A stretch of 37,709 nt of DNA, from positions 1-37,709 of the forward strand of contig MFYT01000068.1 in NCBI GenBank assembly GCA_001789205.1. Reading direction: 5' to 3'. The stretch comes from Candidatus Raymondbacteria bacterium RIFOXYA2_FULL_49_16 (GTDB taxonomy: Bacteria; Fibrobacterota; OXYB2-FULL-49-7; XYB2-FULL-49-35). The notes under the pieces are model-generated. The model ran no database searches and had not been told where the DNA came from. It worked only from the letters and a program-made list of their open reading frames with translations. The position numbers were made by a program, and so were the translations under genes. Below, piece by piece: positions 22,203 to 31,724 of the stretch. How positions within the stretch are numbered: the first letter of the stretch is position 1; every line of letters begins with the position of its first letter.

Positions 22203-23098
22203 ACGAACGCATACCCGACGGCATACTCGTTGTTGATAAGCCTTTTGGGAAAACTTCGTTCTGGATGGTTTCCCAGATCAAACGTCTTCTCCGTGTTTCC
22301 AAAGTCGGTCATGCGGGCACGCTTGATCCCCTTTCAACCGGCGTGCTTGTGATGGGTATCGGCTATGCCACGCGCGTGCTCAAATACATTGAATCGTACG
22401 AAAAGGAATATACCGGCGTGGTGAAACTCGGCGAGACGCGCACCACAGACGATGCGGAAGGCGATGTTATTGACCAACGGACCGTACCCGATCTTTCAGC
22501 GACCGGCCTTATCGCAATTTTCGCCTCGTTCACGGGCTCTATTATGCAGCAGCCCCCCCTCTTTTCCGCTGTGAAAATACGGGGCGAACGGGCTTTTGCC
22601 CGCGCACGCCGCGGAGAACAATTTTCTCTTGCCGCCCGGGCGGTTACCATACACGAGATTGCGCTTGTCTCCTTTACCGCGGAACTGAATGAGTTCACCA
22701 TCAGGGTCAGGTGTTCCAAGGGAACCTATATCCGGTCGCTGGCCCGCGATATAGGTGAAGCGCTTGGGTGCGGGGCGCACCTTAAGTCATTGCGGCGTAC
22801 CCGTATTGGCCACTTCAACGTACATGCCGCGCTGCTGCTCGAGCAGAACGATACAGCCGCAAGCATCGCGCCGCGCATCATTCCGATCATCGACGCGCTC
22901 AATGGGGTCCCACGCATGCAGGTCAACTCCACTGAGGCCATTGTCCTTAGGGGCGGTATGCCGGTGGCCGCGCCTTCAGGCTCTGACGAGACCGAAGTCC
23001 TTGTAGTAGATGACACCGAATCACCGGTCTGTATTGGTATGCGTTCACGGAGCGAAAAAGGATATTTTATAAGGCCTCTTCGGATTTTAAAAGCATGA
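22199..23098 (+). CDS. truB: tRNA pseudouridine-55 synthase
   Basis: Forms pseudouridine 55 in the T-loop of tRNA. The start is ATG 22199, overlapping the nrnA stop (ATGA) and preceded by AGAGGA; the frame runs open to 22031 inside nrnA but that part is only an out-of-frame shadow. The product has 299 residues. The N-terminus carries GILVVDKPFGKTS, and the catalytic Asp-43 lies in GHAGTLDPLSTGVL. YEKEYTGVVKLGETRTTDDAEG and GTYIRSLARDIGEALG are further family motifs. The C-terminal part looks like a PUA-type domain. Confidence 0.96.
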   Translation: MNERIPDGILVVDKPFGKTSFWMVSQIKRLLRVSKVGHAGTLDPLSTGVLVMGIGYATRVLKYIESYEKEYTGVVKLGETRTTDDAEGDVIDQRTVPDLSATGLIAIFASFTGSIMQQPPLFSAVKIRGERAFARARRGEQFSLAARAVTIHEIALVSFTAELNEFTIRVRCSKGTYIRSLARDIGEALGCGAHLKSLRRTRIGHFNVHAALLLEQNDTAASIAPRIIPIIDALNGVPRMQVNSTEAIVLRGGMPVAAPSGSDETEVLVVDDTESPVCIGMRSRSEKGYFIRPLRILKA

Positions 23099-24042
23099 AG
23101 ATATACGATGCCATGAATGCGCCGCTTCGGATCAGAAACAGCGTGGTTACCATAGGTAATTTTGATGGTCTCCACCGCGGCCATCGTGCCATTCTGAGCG
23201 TGCTTATGCGCCGCGCCCGCGATATGCGCGGTGAGAGCGTGGTCGTAACCTTTGATCCCCATACCCAGTCGGTTGTGAGCAAAGGAGATTGCTCCTGCGT
23301 GCTCACAACGCGGACCGAAAAGGAGGAGCTGTTTTCATCCCTTGGCATAGACCATCTGGTCTTCCTCCGTTTTAACAGCAGGCTCAGGAATATGAGCCCT
23401 GCAATATTTATGTCCAGCATCATTTTCAAATACCTCAATCCGCGCGGTATTGTCTTTGGGTACGACCATAAGTTTGGAAACAAACGGGCCGGCGATTACG
23501 CATTATTGAAAAAAATGTGTCTTGGCCGCAAGGTTCGTGTATGGAAAGTTTCTCCCTATAGATTGGACCATACCATAGTAAGCAGCACTATGATCAGAAA
23601 ACGCATAAAACATGGCGATATCAGGCAGGCGGTGCGTCTGTTGGGCGGTCCCTATCCTCTGACTAGCATCGTAGAACAGGGCAATGGTTACGGACGGAAA
23701 CTCGGCTATCCAACGGCAAATCTTTCAATCTCCCAAGAAAAATGTCTTTTTCCCGAGGGGGTTTATTACGGTTCCGCCTGGACGGGAAAGCGGAGATACG
23801 CGGCGGCCATATCGTACGGCCGGAGGGAAACGGCGTTTGCACAGGGAAGTCCGGTGTTCGAAGCGCATCTATCCGGATTTTCAGGGAACCTGTATGGGAA
23901 AAAATTGCGCGTTTTTGTCGAGGGCCGCATTAGAAATCAGGTCATTTTCCCAAGTGAAGCCGCACTTGTACATAGGATCGAAAAAGACATTGCATATATC
24001 AAAACAATAAAAAAGGAGGATTTCTTTGGCAGTCACAATTGA
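23095..24042 (+). CDS. ribF: Bifunctional riboflavin kinase / FAD synthetase
   Basis: Converts riboflavin to FMN and FMN to FAD. The N-terminal adenylyltransferase domain has [11 protein letters not shown] at 20-30, [21 protein letters not shown] and the [10 protein letters not shown] loop. The C-terminal kinase domain has [16 protein letters not shown] and PEGVYYG. 315 residues is typical. The ATG overlaps the truB stop (ATGA). Its last 17 bp overlap the TTG start of rpsO. truB-ribF-rpsO is a common order in bacteria. Confidence 0.95.
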   Translation: MKIYDAMNAPLRIRNSVVTIGNFDGLHRGHRAILSVLMRRARDMRGESVVVTFDPHTQSVVSKGDCSCVLTTRTEKEELFSSLGIDHLVFLRFNSRLRNMSPAIFMSSIIFKYLNPRGIVFGYDHKFGNKRAGDYALLKKMCLGRKVRVWKVSPYRLDHTIVSSTMIRKRIKHGDIRQAVRLLGGPYPLTSIVEQGNGYGRKLGYPTANLSISQEKCLFPEGVYYGSAWTGKRRYAAAISYGRRETAFAQGSPVFEAHLSGFSGNLYGKKLRVFVEGRIRNQVIFPSEAALVHRIEKDIAYIKTIKKEDFFGSHN

Positions 24043-24295
24043 GAAAAAGAAGGAACTTGTCACAAAGCATGGCAAGTCGAGTAAGGACACCGGAAGGACC
24101 GAGGTCCAGGTCGCCATTCTGACGGAAAACGTCAATATGATCAGCGAACACCTAAAGAAACACCCGAAGGACCATCATTCGCGCACTGGCCTGCTCAAGG
24201 AAGTGAACAGGCGGCGCGACTTGCTCCAGTATTTGAAAAAACAAGATATTGAGCGGTACCGTTCCATTATCAAGGAACTTGAACTCAGGCGCTAA
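24026..24295 (+). CDS. rpsO: 30S ribosomal protein S15
   Basis: Binds 16S rRNA early in assembly of the 30S platform. 89 residues, the exact usual length, with [36 protein letters not shown] and [12 protein letters not shown]. The start codon is TTG at 24026: GGAGG at 24015-24019 is correctly placed 6 bp before it, and the protein then begins with the family's MA/MAVTxEKK pattern. The start lies inside the end of ribF, so expression should depend partly on ribF translation or on S15 feedback known in other bacteria. Confidence 0.95.
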   Translation: MAVTIEKKKELVTKHGKSSKDTGRTEVQVAILTENVNMISEHLKKHPKDHHSRTGLLKEVNRRRDLLQYLKKQDIERYRSIIKELELRR

Positions 24296-24337
24296 GCCTT
24301 TGCGGCAGCACTTGGATCCGGTCGCTATTTTTATTAA

Positions 24338-24364
24338 GAAAAGCGGTCTTTTTGCCGCTGTTTT
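24338..24364 (+). terminator. Hairpin with T tract between rpsO and pnp
   Basis: AGCGG (24342-24346) pairs with CCGCT (24355-24359), extended outward by an A/T stem with one bulged G and ending in TTTT (24361-24364). The rpsO-pnp gap in E. coli also holds a terminator and RNase III processing hairpins through which PNPase controls its own message, so a similar role is plausible. The stem is short, so this could be a partial terminator or a processing site. Confidence 0.45.
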
Positions 24365-24428
24365 CCAAAGTCCGGGGAACAGGGCGCACACGCATGCGTA
24401 ATGCGTATCTTTTACTTGTGGAGTTGTT

Positions 24429-26531
24429 ATGACAGAACACAAACGAGAAATTGAAATTAACGGAAAACTATTTTCTTTTTCAACAGGTGTGCTTGCGAAA
24501 CAAGCCAACGGTTCGGCCCTGGTGCGTTTTGGGGACACTATGGTGCTTGTCGCCGCAACGGCAACCAAGGAGCCCAAACCGAACGCGGGCTTTTTTCCGC
24601 TTTCCGTTGAATACCGTGAGAAAACCTATGCTGCGGGGAAATTTCCCGGCGGATTCTTTAAACGTGAGACGCGTCCGAGTGAAAAAGAGATCCTCAGTGC
24701 GCGCTGCATCGACCGCCCAATAAGACCGCTCTTTCCCAAGGACATGTTCAACGAAGTGCAGGTGATCGCGATGGTCATTTCGCAGGACCAGGAAAACGAC
24801 GCTGATGTGCTCGCGATGTCAGCGGCAAGCCTTGCACTCTGTCTTTCGGATATCCCCTTCGGAGGCCCCGTTGCCGGTGTTCGGGTGGGCATGATTGATG
24901 GGGAAATTGTGATTAACCCCACCTTCGAGCAAGTCGAGCAGGGCACTATGGATATGGTGGTCGCCGGATCACGCGAATCCATCCTCATGGTCGAAGGGGG
25001 GGGGTACGAGATTTCTGAAGAGGAGATGATCAAGGGCATTACCACTGCTCATGAAACCATCAAGAAGATCGTCGCCATACAGGAAGAGCTGGTGGCTGAA
25101 CTCGGCAAACCGAAATTTGCGATCAAACCGCCTGAGGTCAACGCCGACCTGGTGAGCAAGGTCATTGCCCTAGCCGCTGAGAAGATCAGGGAATTGAACA
25201 AAGTACAGGGCAAACACGAACGGCAGGAACAGATTGACGCATTTACTGCCCAGATAATTGAACAGCTGACACCCGATTTCCCGGAATGCGAGAAAGCAGT
25301 AAAGGAAACAATCCACGATATTGAGAAGGATACCATGCGCGAGCGTATTCTCAACGAAGGCATGCGCGTGGACGGACGTTCCTCCGAGGATATCAGACCA
25401 ATCACCAGCTCCGTTGGCCTGCTGCCGCGTGCGCACGGTTCCGCGATTTTTACCCGCGGCGAGACACAGGCCCTGGTTGCGGCCACTCTTGGAACCAAAC
25501 TAGACGAACAGAAGATAGACGCCCTGCACGGTGAAACCTACAAGGACTATATGTTCCACTACAATTTTCCGCCTTTCAGCACCGGCGAGGTGAAACCCAT
25601 CCGTGGCACCAGTCGCAGGGAGGTTGGCCATGGCAATCTAGCCGAACGGTCGCTTGCGGCAGTGCTGCCGCGTAAGGAAAATTTCCCTTATACTATCAGG
25701 ATTGTTTCAGAAATCCTTGAGTCCAACGGTTCATCGTCAATGGCATCGGTGTGCGGCGGTTCCCTTTCGCTTATGGACGCGGGCGTGCCGATTAAAGATG
25801 CGGTCGCCGGAATTGCCATGGGACTTATCAAGGAAGGCGAAAAGGTCGCCATTCTTTCCGATATTCTCGGGGTCGAAGACCATCTGGGCGACATGGATTT
25901 TAAAGTGACCGGCACCAAGGAGGGTATAACCGCCTTCCAGATGGACATCAAAATCAGCGGCATTACACCAGAGATCATGCGAAAAGCGCTTGATCAGGCC
26001 CGCCGCGGCAGGCTTCATATCCTGTCAAAAATGGCGGAAGCCATCACCAAACCACGGAAGGACCTGTCTCCGTATGCGCCGCGTATCCTTTCTCTGAAGA
26101 TCGCGGTCTCCGATATTGGCATGATCATTGGTCCCCAGGGCAAAGTGATAAAGGAGATCCAGGAAAAAACCGGCGCTACCATTGTTATCGAAGACGACGG
26201 CACTGTGTTCATCAGTTCTCCGGGAGGCGTGGGCGGACCTGAGGCAAAGGCCATCATAGAACAAATGACTGAAAAACCGGTCGTTGGCAAAATCTATTCC
26301 GGCATAGTAAAAACAGTCACTAATTTCGGTGCGTTTGTTGAGTATTTGCCGCAGAAAGAAGGGTTGGTCCATATTTCTGAACTTGCGGCATCGCGTGTTC
26401 GGGTTGTCGAGGATGTGTGTAATGTGGGCGATACCATTACGGTCAAACTCATCGGCATTGACGAAGCCACTGGCAAGGTACGGCTGAGCAAAAAAGCCGC
26501 TGACGGCGAAGCCCCCCAAGGTGAGAAATAA
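24429..26531 (+). CDS. pnp: Polyribonucleotide nucleotidyltransferase (PNPase)
   Basis: 3'-5' phosphorolytic exoribonuclease, core of RNA turnover. 700 residues in the standard order: RNase PH-like domain 1 (FGDTMVLVAAT, FPGGFFKRETRPSE), an all-helical linker, RNase PH-like domain 2 with the catalytic Asp block GVEDHLGDMDFKVTG, a KH domain (IGMIIGPQGKVIKEIQEKTGA) and an S1 domain (GKIYSGIVKTVTNFGAFVEYLPQKEGLVHISE). GGAG at 24420-24423 is 5 bp before the ATG. Follows rpsO by 133 bp and precedes the M16 peptidase by 8 bp. Confidence 0.98.
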   Translation: MTEHKREIEINGKLFSFSTGVLAKQANGSALVRFGDTMVLVAATATKEPKPNAGFFPLSVEYREKTYAAGKFPGGFFKRETRPSEKEILSARCIDRPIRPLFPKDMFNEVQVIAMVISQDQENDADVLAMSAASLALCLSDIPFGGPVAGVRVGMIDGEIVINPTFEQVEQGTMDMVVAGSRESILMVEGGGYEISEEEMIKGITTAHETIKKIVAIQEELVAELGKPKFAIKPPEVNADLVSKVIALAAEKIRELNKVQGKHERQEQIDAFTAQIIEQLTPDFPECEKAVKETIHDIEKDTMRERILNEGMRVDGRSSEDIRPITSSVGLLPRAHGSAIFTRGETQALVAATLGTKLDEQKIDALHGETYKDYMFHYNFPPFSTGEVKPIRGTSRREVGHGNLAERSLAAVLPRKENFPYTIRIVSEILESNGSSSMASVCGGSLSLMDAGVPIKDAVAGIAMGLIKEGEKVAILSDILGVEDHLGDMDFKVTGTKEGITAFQMDIKISGITPEIMRKALDQARRGRLHILSKMAEAITKPRKDLSPYAPRILSLKIAVSDIGMIIGPQGKVIKEIQEKTGATIVIEDDGTVFISSPGGVGGPEAKAIIEQMTEKPVVGKIYSGIVKTVTNFGAFVEYLPQKEGLVHISELAASRVRVVEDVCNVGDTITVKLIGIDEATGKVRLSKKAADGEAPQGEK

Positions 26532-26539
26532 GGACACCC

Positions 26540-27808
26540 GTGAAGCGGCAGATATCCCGCTCAAAACTCTGCAAAACGGTTGTCCTTATTTCAGAAAAGG
26601 TCCCCGGGGTTAAGTCCATTTCCCTGGGGTTCTGGATCAACCGGGGCTCCCGGTTTGAGGCGCGCGAAGAGATGGGTTTGTCGCATCTCTACGAGCACAT
26701 GATTTTTAAAGGCACGCGTTCGCGTTCCGCGCGAGACATTGCCCGTGTTCTCGAACAGAGTGGGGGAAATCTGAACGCCTTTACCGGCAAAGAGCAGATT
26801 TGCATTCACGCAAAATTTGTGGACGAGGAGCTGCCTTGCGCCGCTGATGTCATCAAAGACATGTTTCTGAACCCGGTCTTCGATACTGAGGAGTTGACAA
26901 AGGAGAAAAACGTCGTTCTAGAGGAGATCCGGGGCTCTCAGGACAATCCCGAGGAATATGTCCAGGATTCATTCATGCAGTGCCTGTGGCCGCGCCACCC
27001 CCTGGGATTTCCTATTGCAGGCAGGAGCGAGACTGTGCAGACCCTCGATCGTGACGATCTGCTTTCCATGCAGCAGCGCGCCTTTTCCTCAAAAATTGTG
27101 ATTGCCGCGGCTGGCAACGTGAACCACGCTTCTCTCAGGTCCCTGTTCCGCGAACTGGGACGCCTGCCACGCTTCCGCCTTTCTACCCCTCGCGCTCAAC
27201 TCCATCCGGTGCGGCGCATGCTTTTTGATAAGGAAATTCTTCAGGCAAACGTGAGTATGGGATTCAGGATCTGTTCCTACCATTCCGAAGACAAGTACGC
27301 CTTCCTTGTTCTCAACGCCCTTTTGGGCGATGGTATGAGTTCACGCCTCTTCCAGAATATCAGAGAGCGGCTTGGCTTGGTATATTCTATCTATAGCTTT
27401 ATGGATTTTTTCATTGATTCAGGCGTTTTTGGCGTATTTTTTGGCACTGAGCCCCATCAGATGAGACAAGCTGCTGAAAAGGCGCTCCAGGAAATCAGGG
27501 AACTGGTGGGTGGGGGAGTGACTGACGGGGAATTGAACTTCGCAAAGACGTATATCAAGGGCAATATTCTCCTGGGCATGGAAAATACCACGAACCGGAT
27601 GAGCCAGTTGGCACGGTCCGAGCTTTTTACCGGTGCTGTCGAGGACATGGATATTGCACTTTCCAAAATCCAGGCGGTTTCACGCAGCGATCTGAAACGC
27701 ATTGGTCAGCGCTATATTACTCCGAAGAACCTCTCCATGGCCGTGGCTATGCGTAAACCAGCGCGGTTCAAACGGTTCGTCGAGGAGGTGCGTTTTGCTC
27801 TGGCGTAA
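26540..27808 (+). CDS. M16-family zinc metallopeptidase
   Basis: 422 residues, the size of bacterial processing-peptidase-like M16B enzymes. The inverted zinc motif HxxEH is present as HLYEH at 49-53, with the third ligand Glu in NVVLEEI at about 129, roughly 76 residues later as expected. The C-terminal half has the RLGLVYSIYS motif. Both the catalytic and the partner half are in one chain, as in PqqL/YmxG-like proteins. The GTG start is preceded by AAGGA at 26530-26534. Placement right after pnp is common in bacteria. The substrate is unknown. The 3' end overlaps the next gene, whose ribosome-binding site lies in its last codons. Confidence 0.93.
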   Translation: MKRQISRSKLCKTVVLISEKVPGVKSISLGFWINRGSRFEAREEMGLSHLYEHMIFKGTRSRSARDIARVLEQSGGNLNAFTGKEQICIHAKFVDEELPCAADVIKDMFLNPVFDTEELTKEKNVVLEEIRGSQDNPEEYVQDSFMQCLWPRHPLGFPIAGRSETVQTLDRDDLLSMQQRAFSSKIVIAAAGNVNHASLRSLFRELGRLPRFRLSTPRAQLHPVRRMLFDKEILQANVSMGFRICSYHSEDKYAFLVLNALLGDGMSSRLFQNIRERLGLVYSIYSFMDFFIDSGVFGVFFGTEPHQMRQAAEKALQEIRELVGGGVTDGELNFAKTYIKGNILLGMENTTNRMSQLARSELFTGAVEDMDIALSKIQAVSRSDLKRIGQRYITPKNLSMAVAMRKPARFKRFVEEVRFALA

Positions 27809-28814
27809 TTTTTCGCGAATCCTTCCCGTGCTGGCCCTGCTGGCACCCTGCGGCGTCCAGGCCGCGCTTACGCCTCATGCCTATGCCCTGGTCATAGATT
27901 CGGGTATTGCGCTCACTATGAATCAGGAATATACCGCTGTTGTTTCATTGTTGAAAGCGCATGCAGCCAAAGAGCCGTCAAACCCCCTTTTCATGTTCTA
28001 TCTCATGCATGTGTACCAGGTCATGATGATCGATTACGAGACAACGGATTTTAAAAGGGAATTTGACAGCTGCGCTCTGGCGGCTGAAAAAGGTTTTCTC
28101 AAACGGGCCGCGTCCGAGGCCAATAATCCCTGGATCAATTATTATCTGGGCAATATCTATGTCACCCAGGGCGCATACGAACTCCGGTTCGCGAATTATC
28201 TCAATTTCTCAAAAAACATCCTCAAAGGGGTAAAACAACTGAAGAAGGCTTTTGAAAAAGATACAACGTTATACGACGCCTGCATATACCTGGGGCTGTT
28301 CCAGTATGCCAAGGCTGAACTGTTCGGCTGGGTCACCTTCTGGGAAGATGACAAGGATGTTGCTATCTCCTTGATCGAAGAGGCAAGCAAGAAATCACGG
28401 TATTCCCGCGAGGTCGCCGAGGAGATACTTATCGGTCTCTATGGACACAGGGGAGAACGTGAAAAGGCCTCGGCAGCCGCGGCCCGCGTCAAAGAGCGTT
28501 TTCCCGGCAATCGCGCTGTTTACTGGCTCATGGCGAATATTTATTTGAGAAACAAGCAGTATGCCGCCGCAAAGACCGAATTCGACGCCCTTGCGCCTCT
28601 GGTCAACCAAATTCCCGCCACATACCAATATAACTATATCTCCCTCGATACGTACCGTGCCAAAGTCGCATTTGAACTTGGGGACTATGGCCAATGTTTA
28701 GCCCTGTGCGACACAGTGCTTGGCCGCCAGAGCGGCGATGAGCGCATAACGCCATTCAAAGATATTGTCCGCAAATTGAAAAAGAAATCGGCTGAACGGA
28801 AAATGCAGCCATGA
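27795..28814 (+). CDS. Exported TPR-like protein
   Basis: The frame is open from 27702, but the TTG at 27795 is preferred: GAGGAGG at 27782-27788 lies 6 bp before it and translation then begins with a good signal peptide (RNFSR basic start, hydrophobic LPVLALLAP, likely cleavage after GVQA). That gives 339 residues. The mature part is helical with TPR-like pairs, for example near NPWINYYLGNIYVTQGAY, DACIYLGLFQYAKAE and AVYWLMANIYLRNKQYAAAKTEFDAL. A Cys in LAPC could suggest a lipoprotein, but Pro at -1 makes that unlikely. Family not recognised. Overlaps the M16 peptidase by 14 bp and lspA by 4 bp (ATGA), so it is translationally coupled to both and probably periplasmic. Confidence 0.8.
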   Translation: MLWRNFSRILPVLALLAPCGVQAALTPHAYALVIDSGIALTMNQEYTAVVSLLKAHAAKEPSNPLFMFYLMHVYQVMMIDYETTDFKREFDSCALAAEKGFLKRAASEANNPWINYYLGNIYVTQGAYELRFANYLNFSKNILKGVKQLKKAFEKDTTLYDACIYLGLFQYAKAELFGWVTFWEDDKDVAISLIEEASKKSRYSREVAEEILIGLYGHRGEREKASAAAARVKERFPGNRAVYWLMANIYLRNKQYAAAKTEFDALAPLVNQIPATYQYNYISLDTYRAKVAFELGDYGQCLALCDTVLGRQSGDERITPFKDIVRKLKKKSAERKMQP

Positions 28815-29335
28815 AACGAAAAACGGCGTTTCTGGCAACCGCAGTGCTGTTCCTGGTGGCCCTGGATCAGGCGACCAAGTGGCTGGTCGTAACACGTATG
28901 GAGTTATACCAATCCATTCCCGTGATCGGCGAATGGATAAAATTAACCTTTGTGTACAACCAGAACGGCGCCTTTGGTCTTGCGCCTCAGCGATTGCTTC
29001 CTTTTCTGAGTACGAGGATTTTTTTTGTTACATTTACCATTATTGCCGCAACGGTCGTATTTGTCCTGTATTTTCAAACGCCTTCCGCTGATCGCTGGAC
29101 CCGCTTGTCGCTTGTTCTGATTCTCGGAGGCGCTGCTGGTAATTTTATTGACCGTGTGCGCCTTGGGAAAGTCGTTGATTTTATTGACTGCGATTTCCCG
29201 GATTTTATCATGGAACGGTGGCCTGTATGGAATGTGGCGGACAGTTGCGTTACCATTGGCATAGCGATTTTATTCATTATCACCTTATTTGCCAAACGAC
29301 GTGAGTCTCATAATAAAGACAATTGTCCAACCTGA
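28811..29335 (+). CDS. lspA: Lipoprotein signal peptidase
   Basis: Aspartic protease of the inner membrane that cleaves signal peptides of prolipoproteins. 174 residues with four predicted membrane spans. Motifs: DQATKW at 19-24, YNQNGAFG at 49-56, GGAAGNFIDR at 106-115, catalytic Asp-123 in VVDFID and Asp-144 in NVADS. Presumably processes the lipoprotein at 6844. The ATG overlaps the stop of the TPR gene and its end overlaps rluD; lspA followed by an rluD-type gene is a common pair. Confidence 0.96.
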   Translation: MKRKTAFLATAVLFLVALDQATKWLVVTRMELYQSIPVIGEWIKLTFVYNQNGAFGLAPQRLLPFLSTRIFFVTFTIIAATVVFVLYFQTPSADRWTRLSLVLILGGAAGNFIDRVRLGKVVDFIDCDFPDFIMERWPVWNVADSCVTIGIAILFIITLFAKRRESHNKDNCPT

Positions 29336-30257
29336 AGAGGCTGGCGCGCGGATCGACCGGCATGTGTGCGGCATCCTTTCCGATGCGTCGCGCACCGCGG
29401 TGCAGCGCGCCATTGAAGACCACGCCATTCTCGTGAATGGGACGCCAATTGCGAAAAATTACAAAATCAGGCCAGGCGACGCTATTACCGGCTCCTTATC
29501 AGAGGCCTGCAACCCGGATACTCTGGAACCGGAGAATATTCCAGTACAAGTCCTCTATGAAGACACCCACCTGGTCGTTATAAACAAGCCTGCCGGTATG
29601 GTTGTCCATCCTGGCGCGGGAGTGAAAAGCGGCACACTGGCCAATGCGCTCCTTTATCGCTGGAGAGAGGAAATTGCCGGCGTGGGTGATGTATCACGGC
29701 CAGGTATGGTCCATAGGCTTGACAAAGAAACCTCAGGAATCATTATTGTAGCGAAAAACAGCGTTGCGCATGCAAGGCTTTCCCGCATGTTCAAGGAACG
29801 TAGCGTGAAAAAGAGCTACCGGACCCTTGTTTGGGGAGTGCCGCCTCCCGCAGGCGTCATCAATGCCAGTCTTTCGCGCAGTTCAGTGCACAGGAAAAAG
29901 ATCGTTGTCATGAGCGAGGGGAGAAGCTCTTTGACCCGGTACGAAGTGAGAAAAAGCAACAATTGGATGGCGGAACTCAATGTTTTTCCCGAAACAGGCC
30001 GAACCCATCAAATTCGTGTGCATCTCTCCTCAATAGGACATCCGGTGCTGGGCGACGACCTTTATGGCGGTGGAAGAAAATACCTCGACAAAGTGTCGCC
30101 CATCTATAAGCCAGAGGCAAAAAAAGTGTCACTTCTTGCCACCCGAGTCATGCTTCATGCGGAACATATTGCATTTACCCATCCTGTAACGGGAAAAAGG
30201 ATATGTCTTACGTCGCCATTGCCTGAAGACATGAAAAAAATTATTTCTATGGTATGA
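29301..30257 (+). CDS. rluD: RluD-type 23S rRNA pseudouridine synthase
   Basis: Pseudouridylates large-subunit rRNA. An N-terminal S4 RNA-binding domain (GARIDRHVCGILSDASRTAVQRAIEDHAILVNG) is followed by the RluA-family catalytic domain with VVINKPAGMVVHPGAG, the catalytic Asp in HRLDKETSG (residue 141), and ETGRTHQIRVHLSSIGHPVLGD. The start is uncertain: GTG 29301 is chosen, TTG 29289 is the in-frame alternative, and neither has a clear ribosome-binding site; translation is likely coupled to lspA, which it overlaps. About 318 residues. RluD is the likeliest member because of the S4 domain and the lspA neighbour, but RluC-like activity cannot be excluded. Confidence 0.92.
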   Translation: MSLIIKTIVQPEEAGARIDRHVCGILSDASRTAVQRAIEDHAILVNGTPIAKNYKIRPGDAITGSLSEACNPDTLEPENIPVQVLYEDTHLVVINKPAGMVVHPGAGVKSGTLANALLYRWREEIAGVGDVSRPGMVHRLDKETSGIIIVAKNSVAHARLSRMFKERSVKKSYRTLVWGVPPPAGVINASLSRSSVHRKKIVVMSEGRSSLTRYEVRKSNNWMAELNVFPETGRTHQIRVHLSSIGHPVLGDDLYGGGRKYLDKVSPIYKPEAKKVSLLATRVMLHAEHIAFTHPVTGKRICLTSPLPEDMKKIISMV

Positions 30258-31708
30258 AGATAAAAAGCATTGTTAATGTTTTAGGCTTTTTACTCGTCAT
30301 TTTAGGCGGCGTGCTCCTTATTCCTTTCTCAATCAGCGCGTATCTGCACGAGGTTTCCCGGCTCCCCTTTCTCATTTCAATCGGGATCTGCCTGTGTACC
30401 GGACTTGCCGCCCATTTCTGTACCCGGGGAGAGAATGGTATTGGCATCAAGGAGAGTTTTGCCATCGTGACTTTTGGTTGGCTCATTCTGACCTTTTTTG
30501 GGGCGCTGCCTTTCTATATTTCAGGAAAAATGGGTGCGCTGTCCATGGGCCTCACCGACTGTTATTTTGAAGTCATGTCCGGCTTTAGCACTACCGGGGC
30601 CTCAATATTATCGAATGTTGAGAGCTTGCCCCGCGGGCTTCTTTTCTGGCGAAGTCTAACCCATTGGATCGGTGGCATGGGTATCATAGTCCTGACCTTG
30701 GCAATTCTTCCTCTTATCGGCGCAGGCGGTACCTGGTTGTTCAAAGCAGAGTCACCTGGCAGCACAATCTCGGACAAGGTGACACCCAGGATAAAGGACA
30801 CTGCCAAAGTGTTATGGGTAGTCTATGTGCTTATTACCGGGCTTGAGGTCATTCTTCTCAAAATTGGCGGTATGTCCCTTTTCGATTCTTTCTGCCATAC
30901 ATTCGGTACTGTGGGGACCGGCGGTTTTTCCACGCATAATACCAGCATCGCGGGATTTAATGTTTTCATACAGATCGTCATCATTGTTTTCATGTTCATA
31001 TCAGGCGCCAACTTTGCCCTTCATCTCCAGGCCCTTAAGGGAAAACCCGGCGGCTATTTGAAGAACCGGGAGTTTTTTTTCTATTGTATCATCTTTTTAA
31101 GCTTCAGCATATGCATTGCTATTGACCTGGTCCTGCGGTCAGGATACCCTGCGGGCAGGGCATTGCTCAACAGCGTTTTTCAGGTTGTATCCATAGGTAC
31201 GACCACAGGATTTGCCAATGATGATTTTGAACAATGGAGTTCCTTTTCGCGGTACCTGCTTTTTCTGCTCATGTTTATAGGCGCGTGCGGCGGTTCAACC
31301 GGCGGCGGCATGAAGGTGATGCGTATAATTCTGTTGTTTAAATACGCGTTGGTGCGCATGCGCAATCTCATTCATCCCCAGGGAGTGCTGCGCGTATGGA
31401 TACGCGATGTACCGGTGAAGGAACATGTGTTGGACGCGGTCTGCGGGTTCTTTGTGCTTTATATACTTACCTTCGCCATTGCCGCGTTTATTCTTTCATT
31501 TCTCGGCATTGATTTCCAGACCGCGCTTTCTGCATCCGCAGCATGCCTTGGCAATATTGGTCCCGGACTTGGCGCAGTGGGGCCCATGGACAACTATGGT
31601 TTTCTGCCAGCAGCGGCAAAATGGGTACTGGTTCTCTGCATGCTCGTTGGCAGGCTCGAAATTTATACGGTCCTGCTGCTCTTTGTCCCTGAAACCTGGA
31701 AACGATAA
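30254..31708 (+). CDS. trkH: TrkH-type potassium uptake channel subunit
   Basis: Potassium-translocating membrane protein of the Trk/Ktr superfamily. 484 residues with about ten to twelve hydrophobic spans and four pore loops bearing the filter glycines: STTGAS, TVGTGGFSTHN, IGTTTGFA and GNIGPGLG. The first-pore and third-pore regions are flanked by the conserved basic/aromatic residues (WRSLTHWIGGMGIIVL). It needs a cytosolic TrkA/KtrA nucleotide-binding partner, which is not in this window. The ATG overlaps the rluD stop (ATGA). Confidence 0.94.
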   Translation: MKIKSIVNVLGFLLVILGGVLLIPFSISAYLHEVSRLPFLISIGICLCTGLAAHFCTRGENGIGIKESFAIVTFGWLILTFFGALPFYISGKMGALSMGLTDCYFEVMSGFSTTGASILSNVESLPRGLLFWRSLTHWIGGMGIIVLTLAILPLIGAGGTWLFKAESPGSTISDKVTPRIKDTAKVLWVVYVLITGLEVILLKIGGMSLFDSFCHTFGTVGTGGFSTHNTSIAGFNVFIQIVIIVFMFISGANFALHLQALKGKPGGYLKNREFFFYCIIFLSFSICIAIDLVLRSGYPAGRALLNSVFQVVSIGTTTGFANDDFEQWSSFSRYLLFLLMFIGACGGSTGGGMKVMRIILLFKYALVRMRNLIHPQGVLRVWIRDVPVKEHVLDAVCGFFVLYILTFAIAAFILSFLGIDFQTALSASAACLGNIGPGLGAVGPMDNYGFLPAAAKWVLVLCMLVGRLEIYTVLLLFVPETWKR

Positions 31709-31724
31709 GCCTGGTCATCTATTT

